NCBI RefSeq assembly: GCF_040183065.1
Contig: NC_091117.1
Coordinates: forward strand, 112,629,001-112,693,000
Origin: Periplaneta americana
Taxonomy: Eukaryota > Arthropoda > Insecta > Blattodea > Blattidae
Direction of reading: 5' to 3'
Length of the DNA stretch: 64,000 nucleotides
This document shows, one piece after another, positions 11,700-21,127 of this stretch. The position numbers and the translations under genes were made by a program. The first letter of the stretch is position 1, and the number at the start of each line of letters is the position of its first letter. The notes below the pieces were generated by a model. That model was not told the origin of the DNA, searched no databases, and saw only the letters and a program-made list of their open reading frames with translations.

Positions 11700-13354
11700 T
11701 TTCTTATCATCTCTATCTGAAGTTGATAATACTCTCTGGTACGCTACAAAGCGTACTCTACGCGAGCCAACAGTCATCCCGACACTTCGGTTAGACTCTC
11801 AAATAGCCACAGACACAGAGTCGAAATGTAACTTGCTTGCATCTCATTACCAACAGGTATTCACCCCAAACGAGAATAAAAATGAACAGACTACCTCTGA
11901 ATTAGAAAAAGAACTTATAGTAAATATTAATAAACCGACTGTGCCAGAGAAAATTTCCTATACTACTCCACAAGAATTGTCTCACTTCATTCAAAGGCTT
12001 CCAAATAAAAAATCTCCAGGCCATGATCTTATACCCAACATTGTACTAAAGGAGCTCACCAACAAAGCTCTTACTTATTTGACGATAATTTTCAATGCTC
12101 CCTTTTAATTGGGTACTTTCCTGGAGCCTGGAAGCTTGCTGAAATCATTGTTTTTCATAAGCCTAACAAACCTAAGCACTTGCCATCAAGTTACCGACCT
12201 ATTAGCTTACTGCCCACGCTATCGAAATTGTTTGAGAATGTTATTCATCATCGCATTTGTAAATTTACGTTCCAAAACAAGATAATACCAGATTTTCAGT
12301 TTGGCTTTCGTCCAAAACATTCTACAACACACCAACTGCAAAGAGTCACTGAATCCATTATAAAAGGCATTGAAGAAAAACAGTATACTGCCACTGTGTT
12401 TCTGGATATTACCCAAGCATTTGATACTGTTTGGCATGATGGTGTAATGCTAAAATTATATATAATTGGTTTTTCTGACTATCTCACACGCATCGTGAAA
12501 AGTTTTTTATCCGAGCGTCAGTTCTCAGTACGTATAGATGGCATTAAATCAACGCTTCGTCCAGCTTTAGCCGGAGTACCACAAGGATCTATACTGTCAC
12601 CACTTCTCTTCAATATCTTCACATATGACATTCCATGTTTACAACCGTCACACATAGCTATGTATGCTGACGATACAGTTCTCTTTTATTCTCATAGTAA
12701 CCTAAATGCTGCAATCAGCACTCTTCAGACATCCTTACAGGAGCTGTCTAAATGGTTCTCTGACTGGAGACAGAAGCTAAAATCTTCTCTTTAAGGCCTA
12801 TTCATAATCCACCTCCTTTGGTTCTTCTAAATGAACAAGTTACATGGCTCTCTAGTCAAGAAGCTGTCAAATATTTGGGAATATTATTAGACACGAAACT
12901 CACATGGAATGCCCATATAACTCGCATTGTTACAATAACCTCTTCTAGAATTCGAAAATTATACCCTTTGGTTAATAGACGTTCACAAGTTGGATTGGAC
13001 TGTTCAATGCTACTCTACACCTCGCTTGTACGACCTCTTTTAACTTATGCAGCGCCAGTGTGGGGGACTGCAAATGAGACACACATGTATCGCCTACAAG
13101 TTCTCCAGAACAAGTTCCTGCGTACTGCAACAAATGCCCCCTGGTTTGCAAGAAATCAACAACTGCATCAACAATTGGGAATTCTTCCACTAGAACAGTA
13201 CATCCATTCAATGTCAAAATCTTTCTTCAACAAACTTCCTGGTGTTCCTGGAGCTGTGACATATAACATTGGAGCAAGATCTTGTCAGCCATCTCGACTT
13301 AAAAGGAAACTCCCTCAAGACATCCTTCTTAGTGATACTGACGACTCTGCATAA
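11700..13354 (+). pseudogene. Jockey-like reverse transcriptase, frameshifted
   Basis: Three frames together cover the end of the endonuclease-RT linker, the RT domain and the C-terminal region of a Jockey-clade LINE. Visible RT motifs are NKKSPGHDLIPN, SSYRPISLLPTLSKLFE, FLDITQAFDTVWH, AGVPQGSILSPLLFN and MYADDTVLF, which carries the catalytic YADD. Frameshifts fall near 12100 and near 12785. The last segment (12818-13354) ends at a normal stop, followed by about 190 bases of 3' sequence and a short A-tail. The reading frame upstream of about 11692 belongs to the inserted P element, not the LINE. No functional protein is expected. Confidence 0.88.
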
Positions 13355-13805
13355 ATTTAACACAGAAAATCATCATATTTTTGTTCACATGATTCACATT
13401 AAAAATTTTTTAATTAATTAATTTAAATTAATTAGAGGAGCCTTTAGAGCCAACCTCAGCATGATATTCTGCATGTGATATTCCATAATTTAACAGTGGT
13501 CTGTATAGCTAGTTTGCTGGTCGACCAATATTAAACATAAAAAAAAGATCCCTGTGTTAAAGCTGTAATCGAGAAAATATGAAATTCCCGCCAGATGGCA
13601 CTGACTCCCAAGGTCCACTGAGGAATGTGTGTATGGTTTCTTGTACGATTATAATTAGTAATATTGCGCTTCTTTCTACTGGTATGTGAGTTTATTGTGA
13701 TATGATTCAAAATGACGTATTGTCCTGTACTATTATGTATTCGAATAGAAAAAAGAGTGAAGGAGCAATATCATTCCACGAATTTCCGAGTGACAGAGAA
13801 AGATG

Positions 13806-14788
13806 ATTATATTTCGTGACCATAATATTGTACGAAATGGAAATATAAAAATTGGAGTTGCATCCTTCGAAGAGGTGGAAAAATTCAAATATTTTATTTT
13901 ATTTTAGTAAGTTATTTTACGACGCTTTATCAACATCTTAGGCTATTTAGCGTGTGAATGAGATGAAGGTGATAATGCCGGTGAAGTGAGACCAAGGTCC
14001 AACACCGAAAGTTACCCAGCATTTGCTCATATTGGGTTGAGGGAAAACCCCAGAAAAAACCTCAACCAGGTAACTTGCCCCGACCGGGAATCGAACCCGG
14101 GCCACCTGGTTTCGCAGATAGACGCGCTAACGGTTACTCCAAAGGTGTGGACAAAAATTACCAAATATCATGGAGCAACAGTGACAAATATAAGTGACAT
14201 TCGGGAGAAAATTAAACGCAGAATAAATATGGGAAAGCCTCTTATTATTCTGTTCAGAAGTTTTTGTCATCTAGTCTGCTGTCAAAAAATCGGAAAGTTA
14301 TAATCTATAAAAACAGTTATATTACCGGTTGTTCTGTATCGTTGTGAAACTTGGACTCTCGTTTTGAGAGAGGAACAGACATTAAGGGTGTTTCAGATTA
14401 AGGTTCTTAGAAAATATTTGGGGCTAAGAGCGATGGAATTAGGGAAGAATGGAGGAAGTTACATAACGCAGAACTGCACGCGTTATATTCTTCACCTGAC
14501 ATAATTAGGAACATTAAATCCAGACGTTTGAGATGGACAGGGCATGTAGTATGTATGGGCGAATTCAGATATGCATATAGAGTGTTAGTTGGGAGGCCAG
14601 AGGAAATAAGACCTTTGGGGAGGCCGAGACGTAGATGGGAGGATAATATTAAAATTGATTTGAGGGCAATGGGATATTATGATTGGGACTGGATTAATCT
14701 TGCTGAGCATAGGGACCAATGGTGGGCTTATGTGAGGGCGGCAATGAACCTCCGTGATCCTTAAAAGCCATAATTAGGCTAAGTAAGG
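13806..14788 (+). mobile_element. LINE 3'-end fragment inserted in the THAP exon
   Basis: GAAAGATG flanks the insert at 13798-13805 and 14789-14796. Excluding a nested SINE, it encodes a typical LINE C-terminus: KTVILPVVLY-like, CETWTL, GRPRRRWEDNIK and WWAYVRAAMNLRDP before a TAA at 14762-14764. It ends in a GCTAAGTAAG tail. The same 3' end occurs reversed at 50548-50787 and 50992-51604. It is heavily 5'-truncated; the clade was not determined. Confidence 0.85.
13893..14152 (-). mobile_element. tRNA-headed SINE (family S1) inside the LINE fragment
   Basis: Read on the minus strand it starts GTCCACACCTTTGGAGTAAC, holds a B-box-like GGTTCGATTCCCGG, then the family body (GAGGTTTTTTCTGGGGTTTT) and ends in an AT-rich tail. 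AAATTCAAATAT and AAATTACCAAATAT on either side look like the duplicated target. Other copies are at 33393, 46800 and 63516. Confidence 0.85.
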
Positions 14789-16100
14789 GAAAGATGCGAA
14801 AATGGCTTAAAGTGATTTCACGCCGAGACTTTGTTCCTAAAGCAACTCCCCATCTTCAGTCGTTTGTAGTTTATATTTCAGGGAAGAAAATTATTCTAAT
14901 AACGGGAAATTTAGACTATTAAAACCAAATGCTGTGCCAACAATATTCCCTCATTATCCTAGGTATAAGTGACAGATATCAGAAGACCATGACGAACAGT
15001 TACTACAACTGATCTCCCTCCACCCAAGAAACGCAAATCTTTTAGTAATATTGGTTTTTCACTATTTGAACAAGATGTTCCGAGTGGCTCAACATCAGTT
15101 AATGACATTCCCTTCTTGCCAGTTGAAAATGACCATAAAGCGACGCTAACAGACGTTGTCAACTTTGTGGAGCTAAAAAGAAATAATTAACAGATTGCAT
15201 GAGATAATTACACAACTTAATCAGGTGATATAAGAGAAGCAAGATGAGATAACGAAAACAACCGAAAAACTCCAACTAATTGAAAGAGATCCGTCACATA
15301 AAGAACAAGAAAATGTATGGAAAGTGGCCGATGAAGGCAGTATTCATGCAAAATTGATTCTAGATCAGCTGCTTAATCATCGAAAGAGAATACCAAACAA
15401 GAATATATTAGAAAATTTGTGTTCAGAAATTGAGCCGTTACTGTGTAGATGCCCTCTCTTGCAATGCCAATTTGTGATGAAGACGGCCAAAACGGACTTG
15501 CTAATATCATTACTGTGAAATTTGTTAGGCCGCATCTAGATATCATTGCAGCAGCTTTAACTGAAAAGCTTCTACCTTCGAAGAATGTAGCTTATAATCC
15601 ACTGAGTCGCAAAATCTTGATACTATGATTCTTGAATCTGGAATAACAAGTGGAATGTATCAGTGCAGTAAGTGAAATTATAAAACTCAGTATAAGTTAT
15701 AGTAAATAATTACCCAAGTGATTACTTTGAAACATCACTGTTTAGCCTAGGAGTGCTACTCAGCGAATGAACTATAAAATTACGCCTCTGTAATCATGTT
15801 ACTTAAAATGAACAGGTTACTATGTGGTACCTTCCCTGCTTTTAAACTCACGCTTTTACCATAATTAACAGAACTAAACATAATAATACTTATTATTTTC
15901 TTAGTTATTATTTATAAGTGTTATTACTACTCTTTAATCACTCATTTTAATTCATATTGAGTATTTCTTCTGTGGACACCAGAGCTTAGCAGACAGCGCC
16001 TCGTGGTGGAATTGAGAAATTATCCAATTTCAAGAAAATATTACTATTGTCAAGGCCGTATACAAAAAAGCAAAGGAACATCAAGTCGGCCGTGATTAAA

Positions 16101-17264
16101 TTAACGACTTTTCCATGAGTTCTATTACTTTCTCATATGCTCGATTAGAAATCTCTTATGAGTTGGAAACGTAATAAACAACTGTAATAAAATTGTAAAC
16201 CAGATTAAGTTCTAGCCTAGATGCAAAATAGAATTATACTGTACTTTTGTTACCGAAATAACTATTACGTTAGTTACGACTAAAGTGCTATTATTAAAAA
16301 TAAAATAATTTATAATTAAGCACGCATATTTAATGAAGTAGAAGTTAGGTGCTTGGATTCAATTAAGAGTTCACAATTAGCACTTTAATACAGCACATTT
16401 TTTAACCGGCATATAGATTGAAAAATCTTCACATGTAGAAAGTCTATGGTAATCATCACAAGATAATCATTTTCCAATTCCAAAATATCGCTCTAGAGGA
16501 TCCTAGTTAATTTTTTTCTGTCTGAATATATTTAAATCTGCTATCCCACAAGAATTAATATATTTCGCTAGTGCTCTGAATTGTCACTCTAAATAATTCA
16601 AGGGTTCTTTCTTAGGCAAACGTGTTCTTTATATTGTCAATTACGTGTCATATATTTTCTAAAATCGTGTAATGCTAGAATCCTTTGTACAGGGCAGACG
16701 AGGGAGTCTTTGAGTTCAACGTATCTGCAAGATCGTTCATTCACTTTTGAATTCTTTTGTATTTTCACTTTCCTCGAACCCATCACAGTTTATGACTAAA
16801 AAATGTATCGATTTTGAAAAGCTCACACTAAACAGCTGAAATGCTGGTCTGGAGTTCATTCATTGGAAGGAATTACGGTCAATGTAACTATACATAATTT
16901 TGGGCATTCAGGTGTGGAGTAATGGTACATAAATGCATACAAGCGCATGATCAACTAAGGTGTTCTTCTGATTTTCGGGTGTCACATCCAATTATTTTTT
17001 ACTCGGATATTTAACGATGCTGTATCAACTGCTGGATTATTTAGCGTCAATGGAATTGTTCATAGCCAGATGGTACTTGGTAAGGATACATTATTATGAG
17101 AGCGGATTGATGTCCTCTTCGTTGGATATTGTCTCTTCTTTTCTTTTTTTTTAAGATATCGAGGCAAGTTTGGGAAAATATGTATTATAGCATACGGTTT
17201 TGGTCGCCAGTTCTTGCGTGTAAGTCCTGCCTCTTTACTGGCAATAATAAATTTATCGGCTCTT
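16101..17264. other. Non-coding interval
   Basis: No open frame with a recognisable domain. A short stretch at about 17008-17060 (TTTAACGATGCTGTATCAAC onwards) resembles the tail region of the SINE families here and may be a repeat fragment. Confidence 0.5.
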
Positions 17265-17274
17265 ACAATCAAAA

Positions 17275-17511
17275 GTCGCCCTCGGTAGCGCAGTTGATAT
17301 AGCGCTGGCTTTCAATGCTCGAGGTTGCGGGTTCGATCCCGGCCGAGATCGATCGCATTTAAGTGTGTTTAAATGCGACAGGCTCATGTCAGTAGATTTA
17401 CTGGCATGTAAAAAAAACTCCTGTGGGACAAAATTCCAACACACCGGCGAAGCTGATATAACCTCTGCAGTTGCGAGCGTCGTTAAATAAATCATAATTT
17501 AAAAAAAAATC
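17275..17511 (+). mobile_element. tRNA-headed SINE (family S2), full copy
   Basis: The head has an A-box-like TAGCGCAGTTGAT and a B box GGTTCGATCCC. The body runs through GCGACAGGCTCATGT and ACCTCTGCAGTTGCGAGCG to GTTAAATAAATC and an A-tail. ACAATCAAAA flanks it at 17265-17274 and 17512-17521. Truncated relatives lie at 42388-42560 (plus) and 43563-43735 (minus). Confidence 0.9.
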
Positions 17512-18198
17512 ACAATCAAAACCGCAGAAAAATGGATATCACAGATATAAGAACGAGCATACAGTTTTCTGTGTTCGTGGAATTGCTCTACACCACTTCT
17601 GAAAAATAGTCTAGTCTATGGATGGATAAAAGAAAGTCTCTTCCTTACAGATTATAGAGTATCTATAATTGGATTTACATCAAGAACAAAACAATTAGGC
17701 TTATTACTACTCGCTCACATAAACGGCACAATAAAAATCACCCGAACACCACAAGAAATATCTTCTTAATTCCATATCAGAACGAGTTCTACATGCTCTG
17801 TCCACAGTATTAAGAGGAAAACTGCAATCTTAGAACGATCGCCACGCCAATGTTTCGCTCAGTTGCCGTGGCGACACTAGGGGGTTTAAAAGTCCCATTA
17901 GACCCTTGCCGAGTTACCATACTTTCTATTCTAAACGCTCTGAATAAACGTTGCAAAAGACCAAAACACACATTCCGCCATGGTGGATCGTGCAGCAAAC
18001 TCGTAAAGCGAAGTTTTGATTTGTTGCATGCTTCCTACAGCGCTGCTGCAGCGACGGTGAAGCAAATGTAATAAAAGAACGGTCTTGCTGCAGCGCTTTA
18101 CGTCTTGCTTTAAAAAACCGCACGGAAACATAAAACGTCTTTGGGAAACATGTGTAATCTCTGCATGTGCTACTCCGTGTAGGCAACGGCTATTCCAT
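17512..18198. other. Interval without a supported gene
   Basis: It is somewhat more GC-rich than its surroundings from about 17830. Several overlapping open frames on both strands have no recognisable domain. It may be part of the retroelement whose tail follows. Confidence 0.4.
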
Positions 18199-18369
18199 AA
18201 TGTTTGTGATCTGTGCTCTAAAGGTAAAACCATGGAGAACGTCAAAGCAAGGTTCTTAAAAGCAGCACTGGGAATCTCAAAATATGCACCCTCCAGAATG
18301 GCGTACGAACTCGCGCGAGAACCCTTCCTTATAGAGGAACTATGGTTGCAAGTCTGGACGCACCTTTAG
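18199..18369 (+). pseudogene. LINE C-terminal fragment
   Basis: The frame ending at 18369 contains CDLCSKGKTMENVKARFLKA followed by LGISKYAPSRMAYELAREPF and LIEEL. This is a pattern I recognise from the region after the RT domain in arthropod non-LTR elements. The upstream part of the frame is not convincing. It ends 15 bases before the P-like element at 18384, which may have cut it off. Family not assigned. Confidence 0.45.
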
Positions 18370-18541
18370 AATGTGATTCAGTACACAGTCTAATATATAC
18401 AGTCGCGCAACTTCAACACTTTTTTTGCCAAAATTCACGACACTAGCGCTCAAGCGGCAGGCAAGGCACAGGTCATAGGGTTGTTGATACAGCCAGCACG
18501 TGCTTTAAAGGTATGCGAGATGTTATAATAACGTTTTAATC

Positions 18542-18664
18542 ATGCGTCGGAATAAAGGCATTGTGTGCAATGACGAAAATTGCAGTAACAACAAGTTTAA
18601 ATCTCCGAATTTGTCATTCTTCAGATTCCGTAAAAACCAAGAGAAAATCATAACTCAGTCATAA
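18542..18664 (+). pseudogene. THAP-domain N-terminal fragment
   Basis: A 40-codon frame starts MRRNKGIVCNDENC and continues SNNKFKSPNLSFFRFRKNQE. The C-x4-C pair and the SFFRF block match the first third of a THAP zinc finger as found in P-type transposases. The distal cysteine and histidine are absent, and a TAA follows at once. An intron could begin near the end of this stretch, but no downstream exon was recognised, so it is called a fragment. Confidence 0.65.
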
Positions 18665-19203
18665 CCTATAATCCACGCTGTAGGTAGCCTACGTTTTGTG
18701 TTGTATAAAACATTTATTAGTTATCAGTTACCTATTTGTTTGTCAGGAAGGAGAATTTAAATAAAATCAAAGTAAATACCCGTTACAGTATATTATTATT
18801 TTGCAGAGATCATGTGTAAATGTGTAACCACTCCGATTTTGGATAATGTATCTACAGTTTTTAATGCAAGTAATTCTATAATTTTTGTATTCGTGTTTTC
18901 TTTTTCTTTATATTTTTCACAATTTGAATGTTATATTGCATTCAAGTAGGGATTATGGTGTTAAATTTTTCAACAATTCATGGCGTATTATAATCCTTTT
19001 GCAAAATATTCACTTCTTGAATAAATCCAGACTGTGTCGATAAATTTCTGATGTGTTGGTGTAGATTCATGTGGCAGACGTATTAAGTTTTCAAGAAATA
19101 AAAGAGCCTTTTTAAATTTAATACAAAAAGCAATCTTTTCTGTAATAATTTGCATGACTGTTATTGGTGTTGATTTTACATTCCCAGTGATTATTTGAGC
19201 CGT

Positions 19204-19425
19204 TCAGAGCAGAAGTGGTATAAGTCAAAATTAGGTAATCATGTTTAAAGTAAAAATTCTGTAAAATACAGCGCAAAGTAGCAATTATTATATCCATCGT
19301 GCTATTCTCTACTACTAATAGTTTAAATAAATTCAATATTAACTGCTACTTTGCGCTGTATTTTACAGAATGTTTACTTTAACTCTCATTACCCATTTTT
19401 GACTTACACCACTTCTGATCTGAAA
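19204..19425. repeat. Fold-back element, arms about 85 bp
   Basis: The left arm (19206-19290) contains AGAAGTGGTATAAGTCAAAA and TTCTGTAAAATACAGCGCAA. The right arm (19345-19425) is its reverse complement with scattered mismatches (GCTACTTTGCGCTGTATTTT, CTTACACCACTTCTGATCTG). The spacer is about 55 bases. It sits inside the 18384-20451 element. Confidence 0.85.
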
Positions 19426-20000
19426 ATAAAATTAGGCCTACATTTTCAGAGTTAATTGAAGTTACAATTTTTTCAACAAAGTTGTGTATTCATTTGTTCT
19501 TACCTACGTCATAATAACAGTAAGTGCATGTAAATTACGTATTATATAGGTAGGATAAGTTAAAATTAAGCTTATGTGTGAAAACTGGAAATGTGATGTA
19601 AAATGTGGTAAACTTTCCATAAAAATTTAAACCATAATATCAGCACTATTAGCGACTCAAAATAACAATAAAAAAAATTGAAAAATAATTAACTTCATAA
19701 ATCAATGTCTGTCAAATTAAGGTTTAAACCTTCCCCTTTTTTATTTTTAAGTTTACCTCAGCGGCCGAGTTTACCCCAGTTTGCGGTATGGAAAATAGTT
19801 AATTTCTCAGGAAATAGGGAGAGGAGTTCACCACGCGATGTACCCTACGAGATATGCCCTACAATTTTGACTCTTCTCACAGGAAATATAGAGTTCCAAT
19901 GGTTTATAAATATATTTAGGAATGAATTGAATTAACCGTCTACGTACAAACAATTATATTATTTCAACATCATCCTGTATGATCATTAGAAAGAAATAAA

Positions 20001-20128
20001 ATACATACATACATACATACATACATACATACATACATACATACATACATACATACATACATACATACATACATACATACATACATACATACATACATAC
20101 ATACATACATACATACATACATACATAC
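20001..20128. repeat. (ATAC)n microsatellite
   Basis: About 32 uninterrupted tetranucleotide units. The repetitive open frame on the minus strand over it is an artefact of the repeat. Confidence 0.98.
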
Positions 20129-20451
20129 AAACCATGATACGTGATCAGGGCCATGATTCAGTTGTAAGGAGCAGAAAGAATTACGTTTATTCCCAGCTTC
20201 TGAAACTTGTAGATTAACTGCGTGTGAAATTCTTCCAGGATTCTAAAGTAGAATTAGTAAGAATCATATACACTTATTGTATAGCATAAAAATATAAAAT
20301 AAATTACGCAAAACCCGTTTTTTGATGTGTTATCATATGTAGTGTGCACACTTTTAACTTGACTGCCGCTAGAGGGCTACTGTCGCGCCAGCTGTCAAAT
20401 GTTGGCATATTTGATACGTATGAGTTGCGTGACTGTATCTATTAGACTGTG

Positions 20452-20566
20452 GTATGTATTCATTTTTAACAAAAGTAAACAATAAACTCTGTTCAAGCAA
20501 TTTGGAACAGTAAAGAACTGGGTAAACTGGCTTACCAGGAAAAATTGGAAATAAAAAGACTAGGTT

Positions 20567-20622
<56 letters not shown>

Positions 20623-21127
20623 CGTTCTTTTGCATTTATATACGGGTTTTTTGATAGTGAAACACTGGAATCATGACTTTTACATTCGGCTTAACTTATG
20701 ATTTCAAATTCTCTTCGATTTTGGAACACATATAATATTTTATCACGAGCCGCCACTGCTCTGAGATTACCAAGAGCAGGTGAGATTGTTAACTCCTCAT
20801 GCTGCGCATGGGCGGCCATCTCATGCACTACCAGTGAGATCGTTAACGGTATTTACTTCATGCAAGTACACGGAAGCTTGTTGTTCGAATATTTGCATGT
20901 GAATATGCAAATGTGCAACGTAAATATTGCGTAGAAAGACAATTAAACGGAAATATGTCACACGAATATTGCTACCTACCTCTAAAGGCAATTATTTAAC
21001 TTGTTCGAAAGTCAGTGTATTTATATTCCTTAAGAAGAAGATTTACGCCGGAAATATAGCATGACGATGCATCGGGATAATTTTGTCCCAACTAATTGTG
21101 AGGTAAGTATGACTAGCTGGTAAAAGG
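20452..21127. other. Non-coding interval with (ATT)n microsatellite
   Basis: An (ATT)n tract runs from 20570 to 20621. The rest shows no coding signal. An open frame at 20698-20934 has no recognisable domain. Confidence 0.6.

Larger units (their letters stand above)
7888..13546 (+). mobile_element. Jockey-like LINE, 5'-truncated, inserted into element A
   Basis: The 12-mer GATCCCTGTGTT occurs at 7876-7887 and again at 13547-13558, directly after an A-rich tail. This is the layout of a target-primed retrotransposon insertion. The LINE itself consists of 7888-7905 plus 11692-13546. The interval 7906-11691 is a later P-type insertion. Reading across that insertion keeps the LINE frame open, which supports the reconstruction. 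Confidence 0.85.
13712..15630 (+). pseudogene. THAP-domain protein of element A, split and decayed
   Basis: The ATG at 13712 begins MTYCPVLLC (finger cysteines 4 and 9). After a small frame slip comes EGAISFHEFPSDRE. A LINE insertion at 13806-14788 then interrupts the domain, which resumes at about 14798 as KWLKVISRRDFVPKAT and VVCSLYFREENYS. The position expected to be the finger histidine is Tyr (CSLYF instead of CSEHF). Downstream open segments (LPPPKKRKSFSNIG at about 15011; ADEGSIHAKLILDQLLNHRK at about 15327; ending near 15628) suggest a basic linker, a coiled coil and an unknown C-terminus. No DDE motif was found. It is a pseudogene by insertion, substitution and stops. Confidence 0.72.
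7811..16095 (+). mobile_element. Outer THAP-bearing DNA element (element A), host of nested insertions
   Basis: The left end TCACGGCCGACTTGATGT (7811) is matched in reverse at 16078-16095. Both ends also share an inner CGGCCTTGACAAT block (about 7855 and 16045), giving roughly 60-bp inverted termini with a variable middle. TTAAA abuts both ends, a possible 5-bp duplication in AT-rich DNA. Removing the inserted LINEs leaves an element of about 1.6 kb with a THAP exon and a coiled-coil-like region on the plus strand. Superfamily is undetermined. Confidence 0.7.
18384..20451 (+). mobile_element. P-like element with THAP exon, internally decayed
   Basis: The left end CACAGTCTAATATATACAG and reversed right end CACAGTCTAATAGATACAG match over about 30 bases, then diverge and realign around CTAGCGCTCAAGCGGCAG / CTCTAGCGGCAGTCAAG, so the inverted termini reach about 100 bp. 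The first bases match the MITE at 3371. A THAP start lies at 18542. Most of the interior is non-coding and carries a fold-back and a microsatellite. No convincing target-site duplication was found. Confidence 0.8.

Noticed and set aside
17280-17345. Candidate tRNA gene with good A and B boxes
   Set aside because: It is the head of a SINE with a conserved body, A-tail and 10-bp target duplication.
18085-18198. N-terminal part of the plus-strand frame ending at 18369 as a host gene
   Set aside because: It has no recognisable domain, overlapping frames occur on the other strand, and the only recognisable part is a LINE-like tail.
19954-20154. Open frame of repeated Tyr-Val-Cys-Met on the minus strand
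   Set aside because: It is the translation of the (ATAC)n microsatellite.
18371-20465. Target-site duplication of the P-like element from ATGTGATTCA and ATGTATTCA
   Set aside because: The strings are similar but not equal in length or distance from the termini, so they were not accepted as a duplication.
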